From Sipunculus nudus (taxonomy: Eukaryota > Annelida > Sipuncula > Golfingiida > Sipunculidae), in NCBI GenBank assembly GCA_026874595.1, contig CM049319.1, positions 1,309,501-1,373,500 of the forward strand: 64,000 nucleotides of DNA. The letters are read 5' to 3'. Both the position numbers and the translations under genes were made by a program. Each line of letters opens with the position of its first letter. The stretch's first letter is position 1. The notes beneath the pieces are model-generated. The model did no database searches, had not been told where the DNA came from, and saw only the letters and a list, made by a program, of their open reading frames with translations. Positions 22,002 through 37,000 of the stretch are shown here, piece by piece.

Positions 22002-25000
22002 TCATCATATAAACAGAAATCTATGGCTGTTACTGTCACAAACTTTTTTCTAGTAGGGGGGACATATTTCAAAGTTATACAACACCTAGCTGACTGAATC
22101 CTTTTTTATGATGCCTATGGAGACAGGTAGAGGTATGAATCCCATAAAAAGATGAGCTTTTAGTTAATTCTTGTCACAGCTAGAGCATATTTAAAACAAT
22201 GAAATTTAACAATTTTCTTCTATATTTATATCATATAATATACTGGACTGGGAAATAATGAAGCCATTTGGACTTTGCAGTGCACTATTACAGCTGTATC
22301 ACATTTTACCTGTTACCAGTATCCTTCAGCCTGGAGTAATCTCTGAACTAGGGTTATCTCTGGTTAATAACTCAGCGCACAGTACTGATTAATCTCTTAG
22401 CTAGGGTTATCTCTGGTTAATGACTCAGTTCTCAGTACTGAGTAATCTCTTAGCTAGGGTTATCTCTGGTTAATGACTCAGCTCACAGTACTGAGTAATC
22501 TCTTAGCTAGGGTTATCTCTGGTTAATGACTCAGCTCACAGTACTGAGTAATCTCTGAGCTAGGGTTATCTCTGGTTAATGACTCAGCGCACATTACTGA
22601 GTAATCTCTTAACTCATGTTATCTCTAGTTAATGACTCAGCTCACAGTACTGAGTAATCTCTTAGCTAGGGTTATCTCTGGTTAATGACTCAGCTCACAG
22701 TACTGAGTAATCTCTTAGCTAGGGTTATCTCTGGTTAATGACTCAGCTCACAGTACTGAGAAATCTCTTAGCTAGGGTATTCTCATGTTAATGACTCAGC
22801 TCACAGTACTGAGTAATCTCTTAGCTAGGGTTATCTCTGGTCAATGACTCAGCTCACAGTACTGAGTAATCTCTTAGCTAGGGTTATCTCTGGTTAATGA
22901 CTCATCTCACAGTACTGAGTAATCTCTTAGCTAGGGTTATCTCTGGTTAATGACTCAGCTCACAGTACTGAGTAATCTCTTAGCTAGGGTTATCTCTGGT
23001 TAATGACTCAGCTCACAGTACTGAGTAATCTCTGAGCTAGGGTTATCTCTGGTTAATGAATCAGCGCACAGTACTGAGTAATCTCTTAACTCGTGTTTTC
23101 TCTGGTTAATGACTCAGCTCACAGTACTGAGTAATCTCTTAGCAAGGGTATTCTCATGTTAATGACTCAACTCACAGTACTGAGTAATCTCTTAGCTAGG
23201 GTTATCTCTGGTTAATGACTCAGCTCACAGTACTGAGTAATCTCTTAGCTAGGGTTATCTCTGGTTAATGACTCAGCTCACAGTAGGAGTAATCTCTTAG
23301 CTAGGGTTCTCTCTGGTTAATGACTCAGCTCACAGTACTGAGTAATCTCTTAGCTAGGGTTATCTCTGGTTAATGACTCAGCTCATTATTGTACTCACAG
23401 TAATGAGTCTAACAATCTTCTTTAAAATCACAATAATGTTAATTAATTCAAAAGGAATTCATTCATTTTGAATTTTGTCTCTGACATTAGCTCACAACTG
23501 CACCTAGTGTTGTCATCACAATAATGAATCCTATTTAATATCACCTTGATCATTTTCTCATAACAATTAAATCATCGTGAATTTTATCAGATATCACATG
23601 TATGAATGCCTTGTATTACTTAGCAGTTCTCGGTTTAACATGGTATTACTCACCTCATCCATCTGTCCCAGGTAGAAGTTGTACTCGTCTCGTCCCAGGT
23701 ACATCATTGTGCCATTACTACTGGTGTCATTACCCTGTCACCAACAAATAAGTAAAATAGTACTCAAAGGAAAAACTCAGATTTTGACAAATTATCAACT
23801 GTTATTTTAATCTTGGTTTCAGGTAAATCTTGTGTCAATACTCCATTCAAAGTTACTCTTACCCTCTATATTAGTATGAAATAATTCCTAACATGCATAC
23901 ATAACGGAGTGATCAGGGCCATCATGAGAAATATATTATCATGTACCAGGTTCCAGAATAACAATAAATGTGTATCAGTTTTAATATTGTTCATTACACC
24001 ACAACCAAACAAACACTGATTGAAACTTAACCTCCTTGAAGAAAGATCATAACTTACCTGTGGCAGTTACAAGCAATGCAGACATTAGTATGTGATCTTA
24101 TAACACAACTACAAACTTAAAGCATTTATTCACGGCTGCTACTGTTGATACTGTGTGGACCTACCCAGTAAACTGGTGGTACGTTGCTAATGTCAGCATC
24201 CTTCCCTCCTCCAGTCCCATTTACAAACAACGTCAGTTTATAATCTACAGATACATGAATTTTTCTGCTTTTTTCATTTATTATATATGGAAAGCAACAA
24301 AAACAATGAAAACTATGAAAAATATTGAAACATGATAAATAACCTATAGCAATCAAATTGACTTAGCTATTAAATAAATAAGATCAACAAAATTAAAATG
24401 GGAATCAGAAATATCCTAATATAGACACTGATGAAGCCATCCATTCACTTCTTTAGTAAATTAACATGGAAATCATGCATCAAACCAAGGGGACAATGAC
24501 CAATATTTCATCAGCGTGTCCTTCTTTTCTAAAAACAAATGTGCAGTTTTCACTTATAATCTTAATACTATTTCAATTTCAGGCAAATTATCATTCTTGC
24601 ATAATATTTGAAAATTGGTTGAAAGGTGAATTAGCATTGAGATTTTAAGGAGGTCTTGGCCCTGATAAGCACTGTCTAGTCTACTGATCATGTGCTTTAC
24701 AGTATCTTAGGCCAAAATAAAAAAAAGTATGGTTCTGGGACACTTTTTTCAGAAATCAATGTGAGTGGGCAGTTTTTTATTTTTCTAAAATTGGTAAGTT
24801 TCTTTTGAAAATCAAAATAGAAATTTTTGATGCGGGGGTTTAAAATTGATGCAGGCAGTACCTGAGAACCATACCTTTTATTTTTTTTGCCTTAGGAACA
24901 ATGTTTGATATCAAAACTTAACACCATTTCATGTTAGTGTTATCTTTAAAGTACTCATTTACCATGTACAAACAAATATTTTTTGTGATGGCTCTGTATA

Positions 25001-28000
25001 AGGAAGAAATCATGAAAATAATATTATAATGATTCCTGAGAAATCTGACATTTTGAATACAAGCTAACCATTATGGAGAAATTTGCATAATAACAAGTTC
25101 TGATACCTTCTGCATCATATCTCATGGCCACATGATTCCATATGTCAGCTTTGAGAGTAGTTGCCCCGGTAGCCACCACTGTACCATACTGTCCACTTAG
25201 CCTGCTGTTTTGTATGTACATGCACAGTGTGCCATTTGAGTTACAGATCAGGGGAAGCCGGGCTCCAGTGGAGTTGGTCGGGAACTTGATCCATGCCTCC
25301 ATGGTGAAACTTGTGTTGATTCTCAACGTGTAGATGTCACTCACTTCTACAGCGTCGTCCACCCCGTCAAAGGACAGAGCCTCGTTCTCTCTGTCACATA
25401 AGGTAGGACGTCATTAGATATCAGGATATGTTCTTACCCACATATACTATATCAACCATCATGTGTTTTTTTTTTACTTGTTTAAGGGTGTGCTTCAGAA
25501 TGGTTACAATAGGTTTAATGCATCCACAAGGGCAGGAGTTAAATTTGAATTGCAGTAATTCATTGAAAGTCTGCCTCAACATAGAGAAGAGCATATTTCT
25601 GTTACTGCCATAAAATCAGCACATTTTATACAACAGCATGTTGTTTTCATTCACTTGTTATTGTGTTTCAATGCTGAGATAAATCATAAAGTTTTCTTGC
25701 AGAAAACACATGACAGGTTTTTACTTGATTTCTTTTGTACACGTTTCACTAGGTACTAATTTTTTCATAAAGTTTTATCAATATAAAGGTTGGATGAGCC
25801 AACCTACTTCTCAGCAGTACAGTGAAATAACAGCCATGAAGGCTGATGACTATTTTTCAATATAAAATGATACATTGGATGTGCCCCTCTACCTCTCTGC
25901 ACACTGATACCAGATGTTTGAGAAGATGGCTCCAGACTGATGATGAGCAAACACGCCGACGCGACCTCCCATTATAGTGGTATCATAAATACTGCCAGAG
26001 TCAGCAATCACTGTGTCCTTCAGTTTTATCATCACTCTGAAAGTTACATGGGAAATATCTTCTCAAACAGAGTCATACTGAGACATATGGAATAAAAAAA
26101 AATAAATGTACTACTGCTTCATCTCAAAGTTAAGAGTTAAAATTGGTTGACTTCTATGAACTAAATCCTGTTATCACTATGTGATATTTAAAAATATTGG
26201 TATCCTACTTTCATTTTGAGGCCCTCACTGACAATTATCACTTTACATATGGACATGGGAACAGTATTTGTCCGGTGATGGACTTGTCAGCAGCAGATGC
26301 TCAGTACAATATGAGGTGTGATTAGAACAGTCAGCTGATGTACATACCTGATCAGATGCTCAGAACAAAATGAGGAGTGATGAGAACAGTCAGCTGATGT
26401 ACATACCTGATCAGATGCTCAGGACAATATGAGGAGTGATTAGAACAGTCAGCTGATGTGCATACCTGATCAGATGCTCAGGACAATATGAGGAGTGATT
26501 AGAACAGTCAGCTGATGTACATACCTGATCAGATGCTCAGGACAATATGAGGAGTGATTAGAACAGTCAGCTGAAGTACATACCTGATCAGATGCTCAGG
26601 ACAATATGAGGAGTGATAAGAACAGTCAGCTGAAGTACATACCTGAGGAGTGATGAGAACAGTCAGCTGATGTACATACCTGATCAGATGCTCAGGACAA
26701 TATGAGGAGTGAGTAGAACAGTCAGCTGATGTACATACCTGATCAGATGCTCAGGACAATATGAGGAGTGATTAGAACAGTCAGCTGATGTACATACCTG
26801 ACGGATGCTCAGGACAGTATGAGGGGTGATTAGAACAGTCAGCTGAAGTACATACCTGATCAGATGCTCAGGACAATATGAGGAGTGATTAGAACAGTCA
26901 GCTGAAGTACATACCTGAGGAGTGATGAGAACAGTCAGCTGATGTACATACATGATCAGATGCTCAGGACAATATGAGGAGTGATGAGAACAGTCAGCTG
27001 ATGTACATACCTGATCAGATGCTCAGAACAATATGAGGAGTGATGAGAACAGTCAGCTGATGTACATACCTGATCAGATGCTCAGGACAATATGAGGAGT
27101 GATGAGAACAGTCAGCTGATGTACATACCTGATCAGATGCTCAGGACAATATGAGGAGTGATTAGAACAGTCAGCTGATGTACATACCTGATCAGATGCT
27201 CAGGACAATATTAGGAGTGATTAGAACAGTCAGCTGATGTACATACCTGATCAGATGCTCAGGACAATATGAGGAGTGATTAGAACAGTCAGCTGATGTA
27301 CATACCTGAGGAGTGATGAGAACAGTCAGCTGATGTACATACCTGATCAGATGCTCAGGACAATATGAGGAGTGATGAGAACAGTCAGCTGATGTACATA
27401 CCTGATCAGATGCTCGGGACAATATGAGGAGTGATGAGAACAGTCAGCTGATGTTTATACCTGATCAGATGCTCAGGACAATATGAGGAGTGATGAGAAC
27501 AGTCAGCTGATGTACATACCTGATCAGATGCTCAGGACAATATGAGGAGTGATGAGAACAGTCAGCTGATGTACATACCTGAGGAGTGATGAGAACAGTC
27601 AGCTGATGTACATACCTGATCAGATGCTCAGGACAATATGAGGAGTGATGAGAACAGTCAGCTGATGTACATACCTGATCAGATGCTCGGGACAATATGA
27701 GGAGTGATGAGAACAGCCAGCTGATGTTTATACCTGATCAGATGCTCAGGACAATATGAGGAGTGATGAGAACAGTCAGCTGATGTACATACCTGATCAG
27801 ATGCTCAGGACAATATGAGGAGTGATTAGAACAGTCAGCTGATGTACATACCTGATCAGATGCTCAGGACAATATGAGGAGTGATGAGAACAGTCAGCTG
27901 ATGTACATACCTGATCAGATGCTCAGGACAAAATGAGGAGTGATGAGAAGAGTCAGCTGATTTACATACCTGATCAGGCGCTCAGGACAATATGAGGAGT

Positions 28001-31000
28001 GATGAGAACAGTCAGCTGATGTACATACCTGATGAGACGCTCAGGACAATATGAGGAGTGATGAGAACAGTCAGCTGATGTACATACCTGATCAGGCGCT
28101 CAGGACAATATGAGGAGTGATGAGAACAGTCAGCTGATGTACATACCTGATGAGACGCTCAGGACAATATGAGGAGTGATGAGAACAGTCAGCTGATGTA
28201 CATACCTGATGATATGCTCAGGACAATATGAGGAGTGATTAGAACAGTCAGCTGATGTACATACCTGATCAGATGCTCAATACAATGTGAGGAGTGATTA
28301 GAACAGTCAGCTGATGTACATACCTGATCAGATGCTCAGGACAATATGAGGAGTGATGAGAACAGTCAGCTGATCTACATACCTGATCAGACGCTCAGGA
28401 CAATATGAGGAGTGAAGAGAACAGTCAGCTGATGTACATACCTGATGAGACGCTCAGGACAATATGAGGAGTGATGAGAACAGTCAGCTGATGTACATAC
28501 CTGATGAGATGCTCAGGACAATATGAGGAGTGATTAGAACAGTCAGCTGATGTACATACCTGATGAGATGCTCAGGACAATGTGAGGAGTGATGTGAACA
28601 GTCAGCTGATGTACATACCTGATCAGACGCTCAGGACAATATGAGGAGTGATGAGAACAGTCAGCTGATGTACATCCTGATCAGACGCTCAGGACAATAT
28701 GAGGAGTGATGAGAACAGTCAGCTGATGTACATCCTGATCAGATGCTCAGGACAATATGAGGTGTGATGAGAACAGTCAGCTGATGTACATACCTGATCA
28801 GATGCTCAGGACAATATGAGGAGTGATGAGAACAGTCAGCTGATGTACATACCTGATCAGATGCTCAGAACAATATAAGGAGTGATGAGAACAGTCAGCT
28901 GATGTACATACCTGATCAGATGCTCAGGACAATATGAGGAGTGATGAGAACAGTCAGCTGATGTACATACCAGATCAGATGCTCAGGACAATATGAGGAG
29001 TGATGAGAACAGTCAGCTGATGTACATACCAGATCAGATGCTCAGGACAATATGAGGAGTGATGAGAACAGTCAGCTGATGTACATACCAGATCAGATGC
29101 TCAGGACAATATAAGGAGTGATGAGAACAGTCAGCTGATGTACATACCTGATCAGATGCTCAGGACAATATGAGGAGTGATTAGAACAGTCAGCTGATGT
29201 ACATACCTGATCAGATGCTCAGGACAATATACGGAGTGATGAGAACAGTCAGCTGATGTACATACCTGATCAGATGCTCAGGACAATATGAGGAGTGATG
29301 AGAACAGTCAGCTGATGTACATACCTGATCAGATGCTCAGGACAATATGAGGAGTGATCAGAACAGTCAGCTGATGTACATACCTGATCAGATGCTCAGA
29401 ACAATATGAGGAGTGATTAGAACAGTCAGCTGATGTACATACCTGATCAGATGCTCAGGACAATATGAGGAGTGATCAGAACAGTCAGCTGATGTACATA
29501 CCTGATCAGATGCTCAGTACAATGTGAGGAGTGATTAGAACAGTCAGCTGATGTACATACCTGATCAGATGCTCAGGACAATATGAGGAGTGATGAGAAC
29601 AGTCAGCTGAAGTACATACCTGATCAGATGCTCAGGACAATATGAGGAGTGATCAGAACAGTCAGCTGATGTACATACCTGATCAGATGCTCAGGACAAT
29701 ATGAGGAGTGATCAGAACAGTCAGCTGATGTACATACCTGATCAGATGCTCAGGACAATGTGAGGAGTGATTAGAACAGTCAGCTGATGTACATACCTGA
29801 TCAGATGCTCAGAACAATATGAGGAGTGATGAGAACAGTCAGCTGATGTACATACCTGATCAGATGCTCAGGACAATATGAGGAGTGATGAGAACAGTCA
29901 GCTGATGTACATACCTGATCAGATGCTCAGGACAATATGAGGAGTGATTAGAACAGTCAGCTGATGTACATACCTGATCAGATGCTCAGGACAATATGAG
30001 GAGTGATGAGAACAGTCAACTGATGTACATACCTGATCAGATGCTCAGGACAATATGAGGAGTGATGAGAACAGTCAGCTGATGTACATACCTGATCAGA
30101 TGCTCAGGACAATATGAGGAGTGATGAGAACAGTCAGCTGATGTACATACCTCGTCAGATGCTCAGGACAATATAAGGAGTGATGAGAACAGTCAGCTGA
30201 TGTACATACCTGATCAGATGCTCAGGACAATATGAGGAGTGATGAGAACAGTCAGCTGATGTACATACCTGGTCAGATGCTCAGGACAATATAAGGAGTG
30301 ATGAGAACAGTCAGCTGATGTACATACCTGATCAGATGCTCAGGACAATATAAGGAGTGATGAGAACAGTCAGCTGTTGTACATACCTGATCAGATGCTC
30401 AGGACAATATGAGGAGTGAGGAGAACAGTCAGCTGATGTACATACCTGGTCAGATGCTCAGGACAATATAAGGAGTGACGAGAACAGTCAGCTGATGTAC
30501 ATACCTGATCAGATGCTCAGGACAATATGAGGAGTGATGAGAACAGTCAGCTGATGTACATACCTGATCAGATGCTCAGGACAATATGAGGAGTGATGAG
30601 AACAGTCAGCTGATGTACATACCTGATCAGATGCTCAGGACAATATGAGGAGTGATGAGAACAGTCAGCTGTTGTACATACCTGATCAGATGCTCAGAAC
30701 AATATGAGGAGTGATGAGAATAGTCAGCTGAGGTACATACCTGATCAGATGCTCAGAACAATATGAGGAGTGATGAGAATAGTCAGCTGAGGTACATACC
30801 TGATCATGCCGATGGACGGACGGTGGAAGACATACCACTTGTACGACGTACGACACTCCCAGCTGGCAAGAGCTGGGTCATGCCACAGGATCTTAACCTC
30901 ATTGGCTGTGTCAACAGTGTGCCACAACGCATCAGAGAGGGCAGCAGAGGGGCCAGATGCAGAGTCTACTACCTACAAGTACAAAAGGCTATATAGTAAA

Positions 31001-34000
31001 ATAGGTCTGTCAAATTATTCATCTGTCAAATTACAAAAGGGTATTTATTTACTTTACATATGGGCACAAGGCTCAGTAATACCAGTAATAACAAACAGGG
31101 AGGACACAACTTAAAAACAACATTTGTTTAAAATGAAGAGAAAAAAAAATTTTAATACTTATATAAATGTACATGTAGTAATTTAATCTCCCACCTTACT
31201 AAAACCCTGGTAAATTATGACCAAGACACTATGATGACCACTTGTTCATGTCCTGGTAAAACATATGACAGCTTACTATTAATATATCTGGCACAAATCT
31301 TCTCATTGTATGGAAAGTTGTTGATATTAATGGGGACTTAATGTATGTATTATAATTGATAAATAACCTTTATCTTTTATTCAAGTTGCAAACATTCACA
31401 AAACAAACTTTCATGACAGTTTTATTCCACTAAGCAGTGTTCCAAGTATATGTATATGTATGTATGTATGTATATATATTTATATATATATATGTATATA
31501 ATATATATAAATCTCATCAGTATGCCATCTCCCATAACCATGGAAACATTTAACTGTGGTAACACTGACCTTGAGCTGAAGGCCTTTGATGCCGGCTTTG
31601 TACGGGGAGCCAGTTCCGATGTTCATGTGCTGGTGGCGCCATATGAGGGCATAAAATTTACGGTTGTTTTGGTAACCAAATATGACCCCGATGTAACCAG
31701 CACAGACGTCTTGGTTCACAAACATGGTCCCTGTGTAATCCATGGGGCCCAGGTTGTCCATACCTGTGTAGTTAGTTAACATATTTTGCTGAGTTCAAAA
31801 GACAGAGACAGTGACACAGATATTAATATGGAAAAACTTTATCAGCACCTACATACACTGATAAAGCTACTGACATTTAATAAAAAATGAAGAAGTGAAG
31901 CCACAATTATTAGGTTATGTTAACAATGTTAAAGGCAAATTAATGAAGTTTAATAAAATCATTGCCTAACAACTACCTCGGTTTAGTAACAACCGCAAAA
32001 GGATGACCATTTTTTTTTTTTTTTTTTTTTGCATAAGCATACAGCAACAAGTGGTCAGTTATTCTGAGTGCATTGTAGCATTTGTATTCTGTGCATATAA
32101 GAGATATGGGTTGGGAATTAAAACACTGAATATTGTTATAAGAATTCATCAAAGGAAAAAGTTATGTGTCATCACTAAAATAACAACATTTATTGAAAAC
32201 ACATGTATCACAAAATCACCTATATGTTCACTCTAGTTCAGTTTGTTGTAAAGGAAAGTTACTCACCTACAAGCATTGCTGTGACATTTGTGACCTCAAT
32301 TTGCCGTAGTTCTCGGCCCTGGTGTAGAACCTGCCAAGCTGGAGCCTTCATGCCGCCAGCTGGGTTGACGGTAATCTGTATGTTATCTTTCAGACTCGGT
32401 GTCTGCTTGAGTTTGTTACGAGGACAGTTGTCTAACTGATCGATGACTCCGTCTCCGTCATAGTCATTATCACAGGCGTCACCAACATGATTACCTGAAA
32501 ATCACAAGTGACATAATTATACACACCTATGTCAAAATCTAACAGGTACATTTAATTTTAAGAATTTGTTCCAAAGACCCATCAGACAAGTTCTTAAATT
32601 TAAATTAAACAATTTCCTGCATCATCAACATAATTATCTGAAACAGACAGGTTACAATCTAAATTATATTCAAGTTTGTCTTTTTCTTAACAGATGAATA
32701 TAATTCTAAGACTTGGTTCGAAATGCCCATCAGACCAGTTGCTCAATTGACTAACAATATCCTGATAATCAACATGATTACGGGGAATATATGAGGTAAC
32801 CATAATATACACAGATATGTAGTATGACAGGATAATTGTATTTGCTTCACTTAATTTAAACTTGAGTAACTGAGTATAATCAACACTCATGAGCTCCCGC
32901 AACCCTTGAGGCTACCATTTACAGTGAAATCATTTGAGAGTGAAATAAATACTGGCTATGTATTTGCTTCACTTAATTTAAACTTGAGTAACTGAGTATA
33001 ATCAACACTCATGAGCTCCCGCAACCCTTGAGGCTACCATTTACAGTGAAATCATTTGAGAGTGAAATAAATACTGGCTATGTATTTGCTTCACTTAATT
33101 TAAACTTGAGTAACTGAGTATAATCAACACTCATGAGCTCCCGCAACCCTTGAGGCTACCATTTACAGTGAAATCATTTGAGAGTGAAATAAATACTGGC
33201 TATGTATTTGCTTCACTTAATTTAAACTTGAGTAACTGAGTATAATCAACACTCATGAGCTCCCGCAACCCTTGAGGCTACCATTTACAGTGAAATCATT
33301 TGAGAGTGAAATAAATACTGGCTATGTATTTGCTTCACTTAATTTAAACTTGAGTAACTGAGTATAATCAACACTCATGAGCTCCCGCAACCCTTGAGGC
33401 TACCATTTACAGTGAAATCATTTGAGAGTGAAATAAATACTGGCTATCATGATTGCAGTTACATACAGAGGTAAGCAATTAGACAGTCTGAAACAGCTTC
33501 AGCACATATACATCCAGCAGCTAGAAATCTTCTGTTGGGTTTAGTTTAAATACAAGTATATATTTGATATTTATATTATCATGAAAATAAATGGTTAATA
33601 ATTGTAAATTGATTCTGAGATATGTTTTAACTTTTATTTGTGGCCCAGCTGTTAGCAGCAAATGTGTCTAAATAGCAATTTCACAACAGTAAACCAGTGG
33701 TTTAACAACCCTAGGAAGCTGGCCCATCTATATACGGTTAACAGGACGTCTCCGATTGGAGGTCGAGAAGAAGCAAGATTACTGCCCCAATGTAGCTGTT
33801 CATTCATTTCTGAAGATTGATGACTGAGGTACAATTAGCCTAAACAATGTCACCCTGTCACCTTCTACATAACCTTATAAGGAAAGATGATCACGGAGGT
33901 TTACACAACTTTACACCTTTGGTATGGTACCCTCCAGGTACCTGACCCCCCCCCCCCCCCCCTCCACCCCTGTTTGTAAAATCCTCAATTTGCCCCTGGG

Positions 34001-37000
34001 TAATACAACTATTTTCAAGATAGGTTTCTGCCAGGCCAGTAGTAGTCTACTGTTGATACTAGTCAGTCAAGCTACTCAGCTGGGCTTCACGACCAATTAG
34101 TCACTTGTTAATTTCTTTTTCATACATACCATTGACGTCACTTTGTGTAGGGTTCTGTATACATACTGTTGACGTCACTGTGTAGGGTTCTGTATACATA
34201 CCATTGGCGTCACTCTGTGTAGGGTTCTGTATACATACTGTTGAAGTCAGTCTGTGTAGGGTTCTGTATTCATACCACTGGATTCAGTCTGTGTAGGGTT
34301 CTGTATTCATACCACTGGTGTCAGTCTGTGTAGGGTTCTGTATACATACTGTTGATGTCAGTCTGTGTAGGGTTCTGTATACATACTGTTGATGTCAGTC
34401 TGTGTAGGGTTCTGTATACATACTGTTGATGTCAGTCTGTGTAGTGTTCTGTATTCATACCACTGGTGTCAGTCTGTGTAGGGTTCTGTATTCATACCAC
34501 TGGTGTCAGTCTGTGTAGGGTTCTGTATACATACTGTTGACGTCAGTCTGTGTAAGGTTCTGTATTCATACCACTGGTGTCAGTCTGTGTAGGGTTATGT
34601 ATACATACCATTGGCGTCAGTCTGTGTAGGGTTCTGTATCAGCAGACAGTTGTCATTCTCATTCAGTACACCGTCATTATCCATGTCAGGGTCACAACCG
34701 TCACCTGAAAAGTAGAAAGTCAACTAAAAAATGATGTACTGAATTGTTTTGTGGATTGATATTCATTATACAAGTGTCCATTGCACAGCCGTGAACATTC
34801 TGTAATGACTTGGATATTTCAGACACTATCAAAACATTTACTATGGCTGAAGAATTTACATGATGATCCCTTCATGATTTGAGGAGGTCAAGAGTTATTT
34901 ACAATATAAGAACCCCCAACTGAAATAATGATATCCAGTAGTAAACATAATACAGGTAAGGGTCCCACTTTATTTGGTGAGTCTAGAACCATTATTATAG
35001 GTTCAATAGAATCCTTGATAATTATTTCACAAGAGACCAGATTTACTCTTACAACTTTTTCTATTTCATGACTAGAAAATCCTATGTAGCTGTACTGTCA
35101 TGATCAATATCAGTTTAAAAGATTCCTAGGTTTTAATTATCTCTACCTGTTCCATCCCCATCAGTGTCCAGCTGATCTGCATTAGGGGTTGTCGGGCAAT
35201 TATCCAAAGAGTCAATGATTCCATCACCATCACTATAAACAAAAAGGTCAGGGTGGGTCAAGAGGTACTGTATTGTTTGTATTAATTCAAACTTTATATT
35301 AGTTCAACCAAGTGCTGTCATTTATCAAGATCTATACTCATATATGAAATATTTATTAAATTTTTATTAATAAATACATAATGGTTACTATAAGATTTTT
35401 ATGTCACAATATCGAGTCCATATGTTTTTTGCATTTAAGTTCCATTCAACATACCCAGCTGATTTTTCTCTACTATATAATCCAGCCTACAATTTGACAG
35501 GTTATAAATCTGTCAAAAAGCAAAATAACATGAACAAAAGAATTACAAATAAAATACTCAATCTCTGTCAGCAATATTCACCATGCTGGCCTTAATACTC
35601 ACATATCAAGTCCATCACATGCATCACCATTGCCGTCCATGTCGGTGTCAGTTTGTGTTGGGTTGGAGACGGCAGGACAGTTGTCACACAGGTCACCAAC
35701 CCCATCACCATCACCATCAGCTTGGGCTGGTATTCAAGTAAGGGTCAAAGTTCAGACATGATAAAATTTAAACAATGTAAATATTTCAGATTATTACTCA
35801 AAATCACAGTGTCCAGGTATGCCTTATCAATAAATATGACTTACCCGGTAAACATAATTGAAAGTTAACAAACAGGCTTTCAGAAAAATTGTGCATATCA
35901 ATAACCAATGTTTGGTTGTATCAAATGAGAACATCAATGACATAGTGTCCATCCAGCACCTTTGCAACATAAAATGATGCAACTTTCACTGAGTGCATGT
36001 AATGAACTCACTGATGATAACAGGCCCCACCTGTTGATTAAAAATTCTTTGTACGGAGAAGAAGTAATTTTTTGTGATTTTGAGAGTTTGCATAAATTTG
36101 CATTATTAATGAAATTTTAAAATTCTGTGTAAATCTTTTAAAGCCCACATCTAGCCCTATCAGATAAAACAAAGTCAAAATCAGTAAAGAAATAAAGTTG
36201 AAGAAGCATGTTTTGTAGACAGTGGATGGATTGCAAACAGACGGACAGACAAAAGGAAACCAGGTGCTGAATAGCCATAGCATAAGCTCATCAGGCCTAT
36301 GTCCAGATGAGCTAAAAATATGGATATTTGTAAAACAAATGTATTCACATAATTACATCTGCTTTCGAATATTTGTTGTATGTTTGTTAAATCCCAGCTC
36401 ACCTGGATCAGCCACATTTGGACACTTGTCGACACCATTCAGAATGCCGTCACCATCTATGTCATTGTCACACAGGTCTCCTGTACCGTCACCATCCGTG
36501 TCTTTCTGATCGAGGTTATATAGACCTGGACAGTTGTCACACACATCTCCTGTCAGGTCACCGTCACCGTCCGCCTGGTCAATGTTGTAATGATTCGGGC
36601 AGTTGTCCTACAATAAAATAAGCATATTTATGTTTATGTCATGCTTGCAAGAAAGAAATAAAGCAACATTCCAACAGAAACAGTTATTAACAAAAAGAAC
36701 AAAAAGAACAGTAAGCTACTAAATATCCAATCTCTGTGCAGGTCAAAATGTTCACTCTGGCACTATGGCTTCTCACATGTAATACAAATATTATACAGAA
36801 TCCTATATACAGGTGGATGATGTGTTAACAGCTCGACTTTACTTGACTGTCAGTCAAATTTGCAAAGGAACACATCATTTAAATGTTGTGACAAACATAA
36901 ATATTTGAAATTAGATGAAAATTATCAAAAGTTGCCAGAAGAGAAGATGAAAAAGAGTCAGTTTAAGCCAATAAACCTGACTTTTGTCAAGCATTACACT

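Noticed and set aside
24132..24164. Extension of the LamG exon to the SSSRE reading
   Set aside because: The later possible donor gives phase 1 and would break the frame with the next exon; gtaggt at 24164 keeps phase and LamG spacing.
26293..30799. CRISPR-like array
   Set aside because: Direct repeats without unique spacers, in a eukaryotic intron; the whole unit is repeated.
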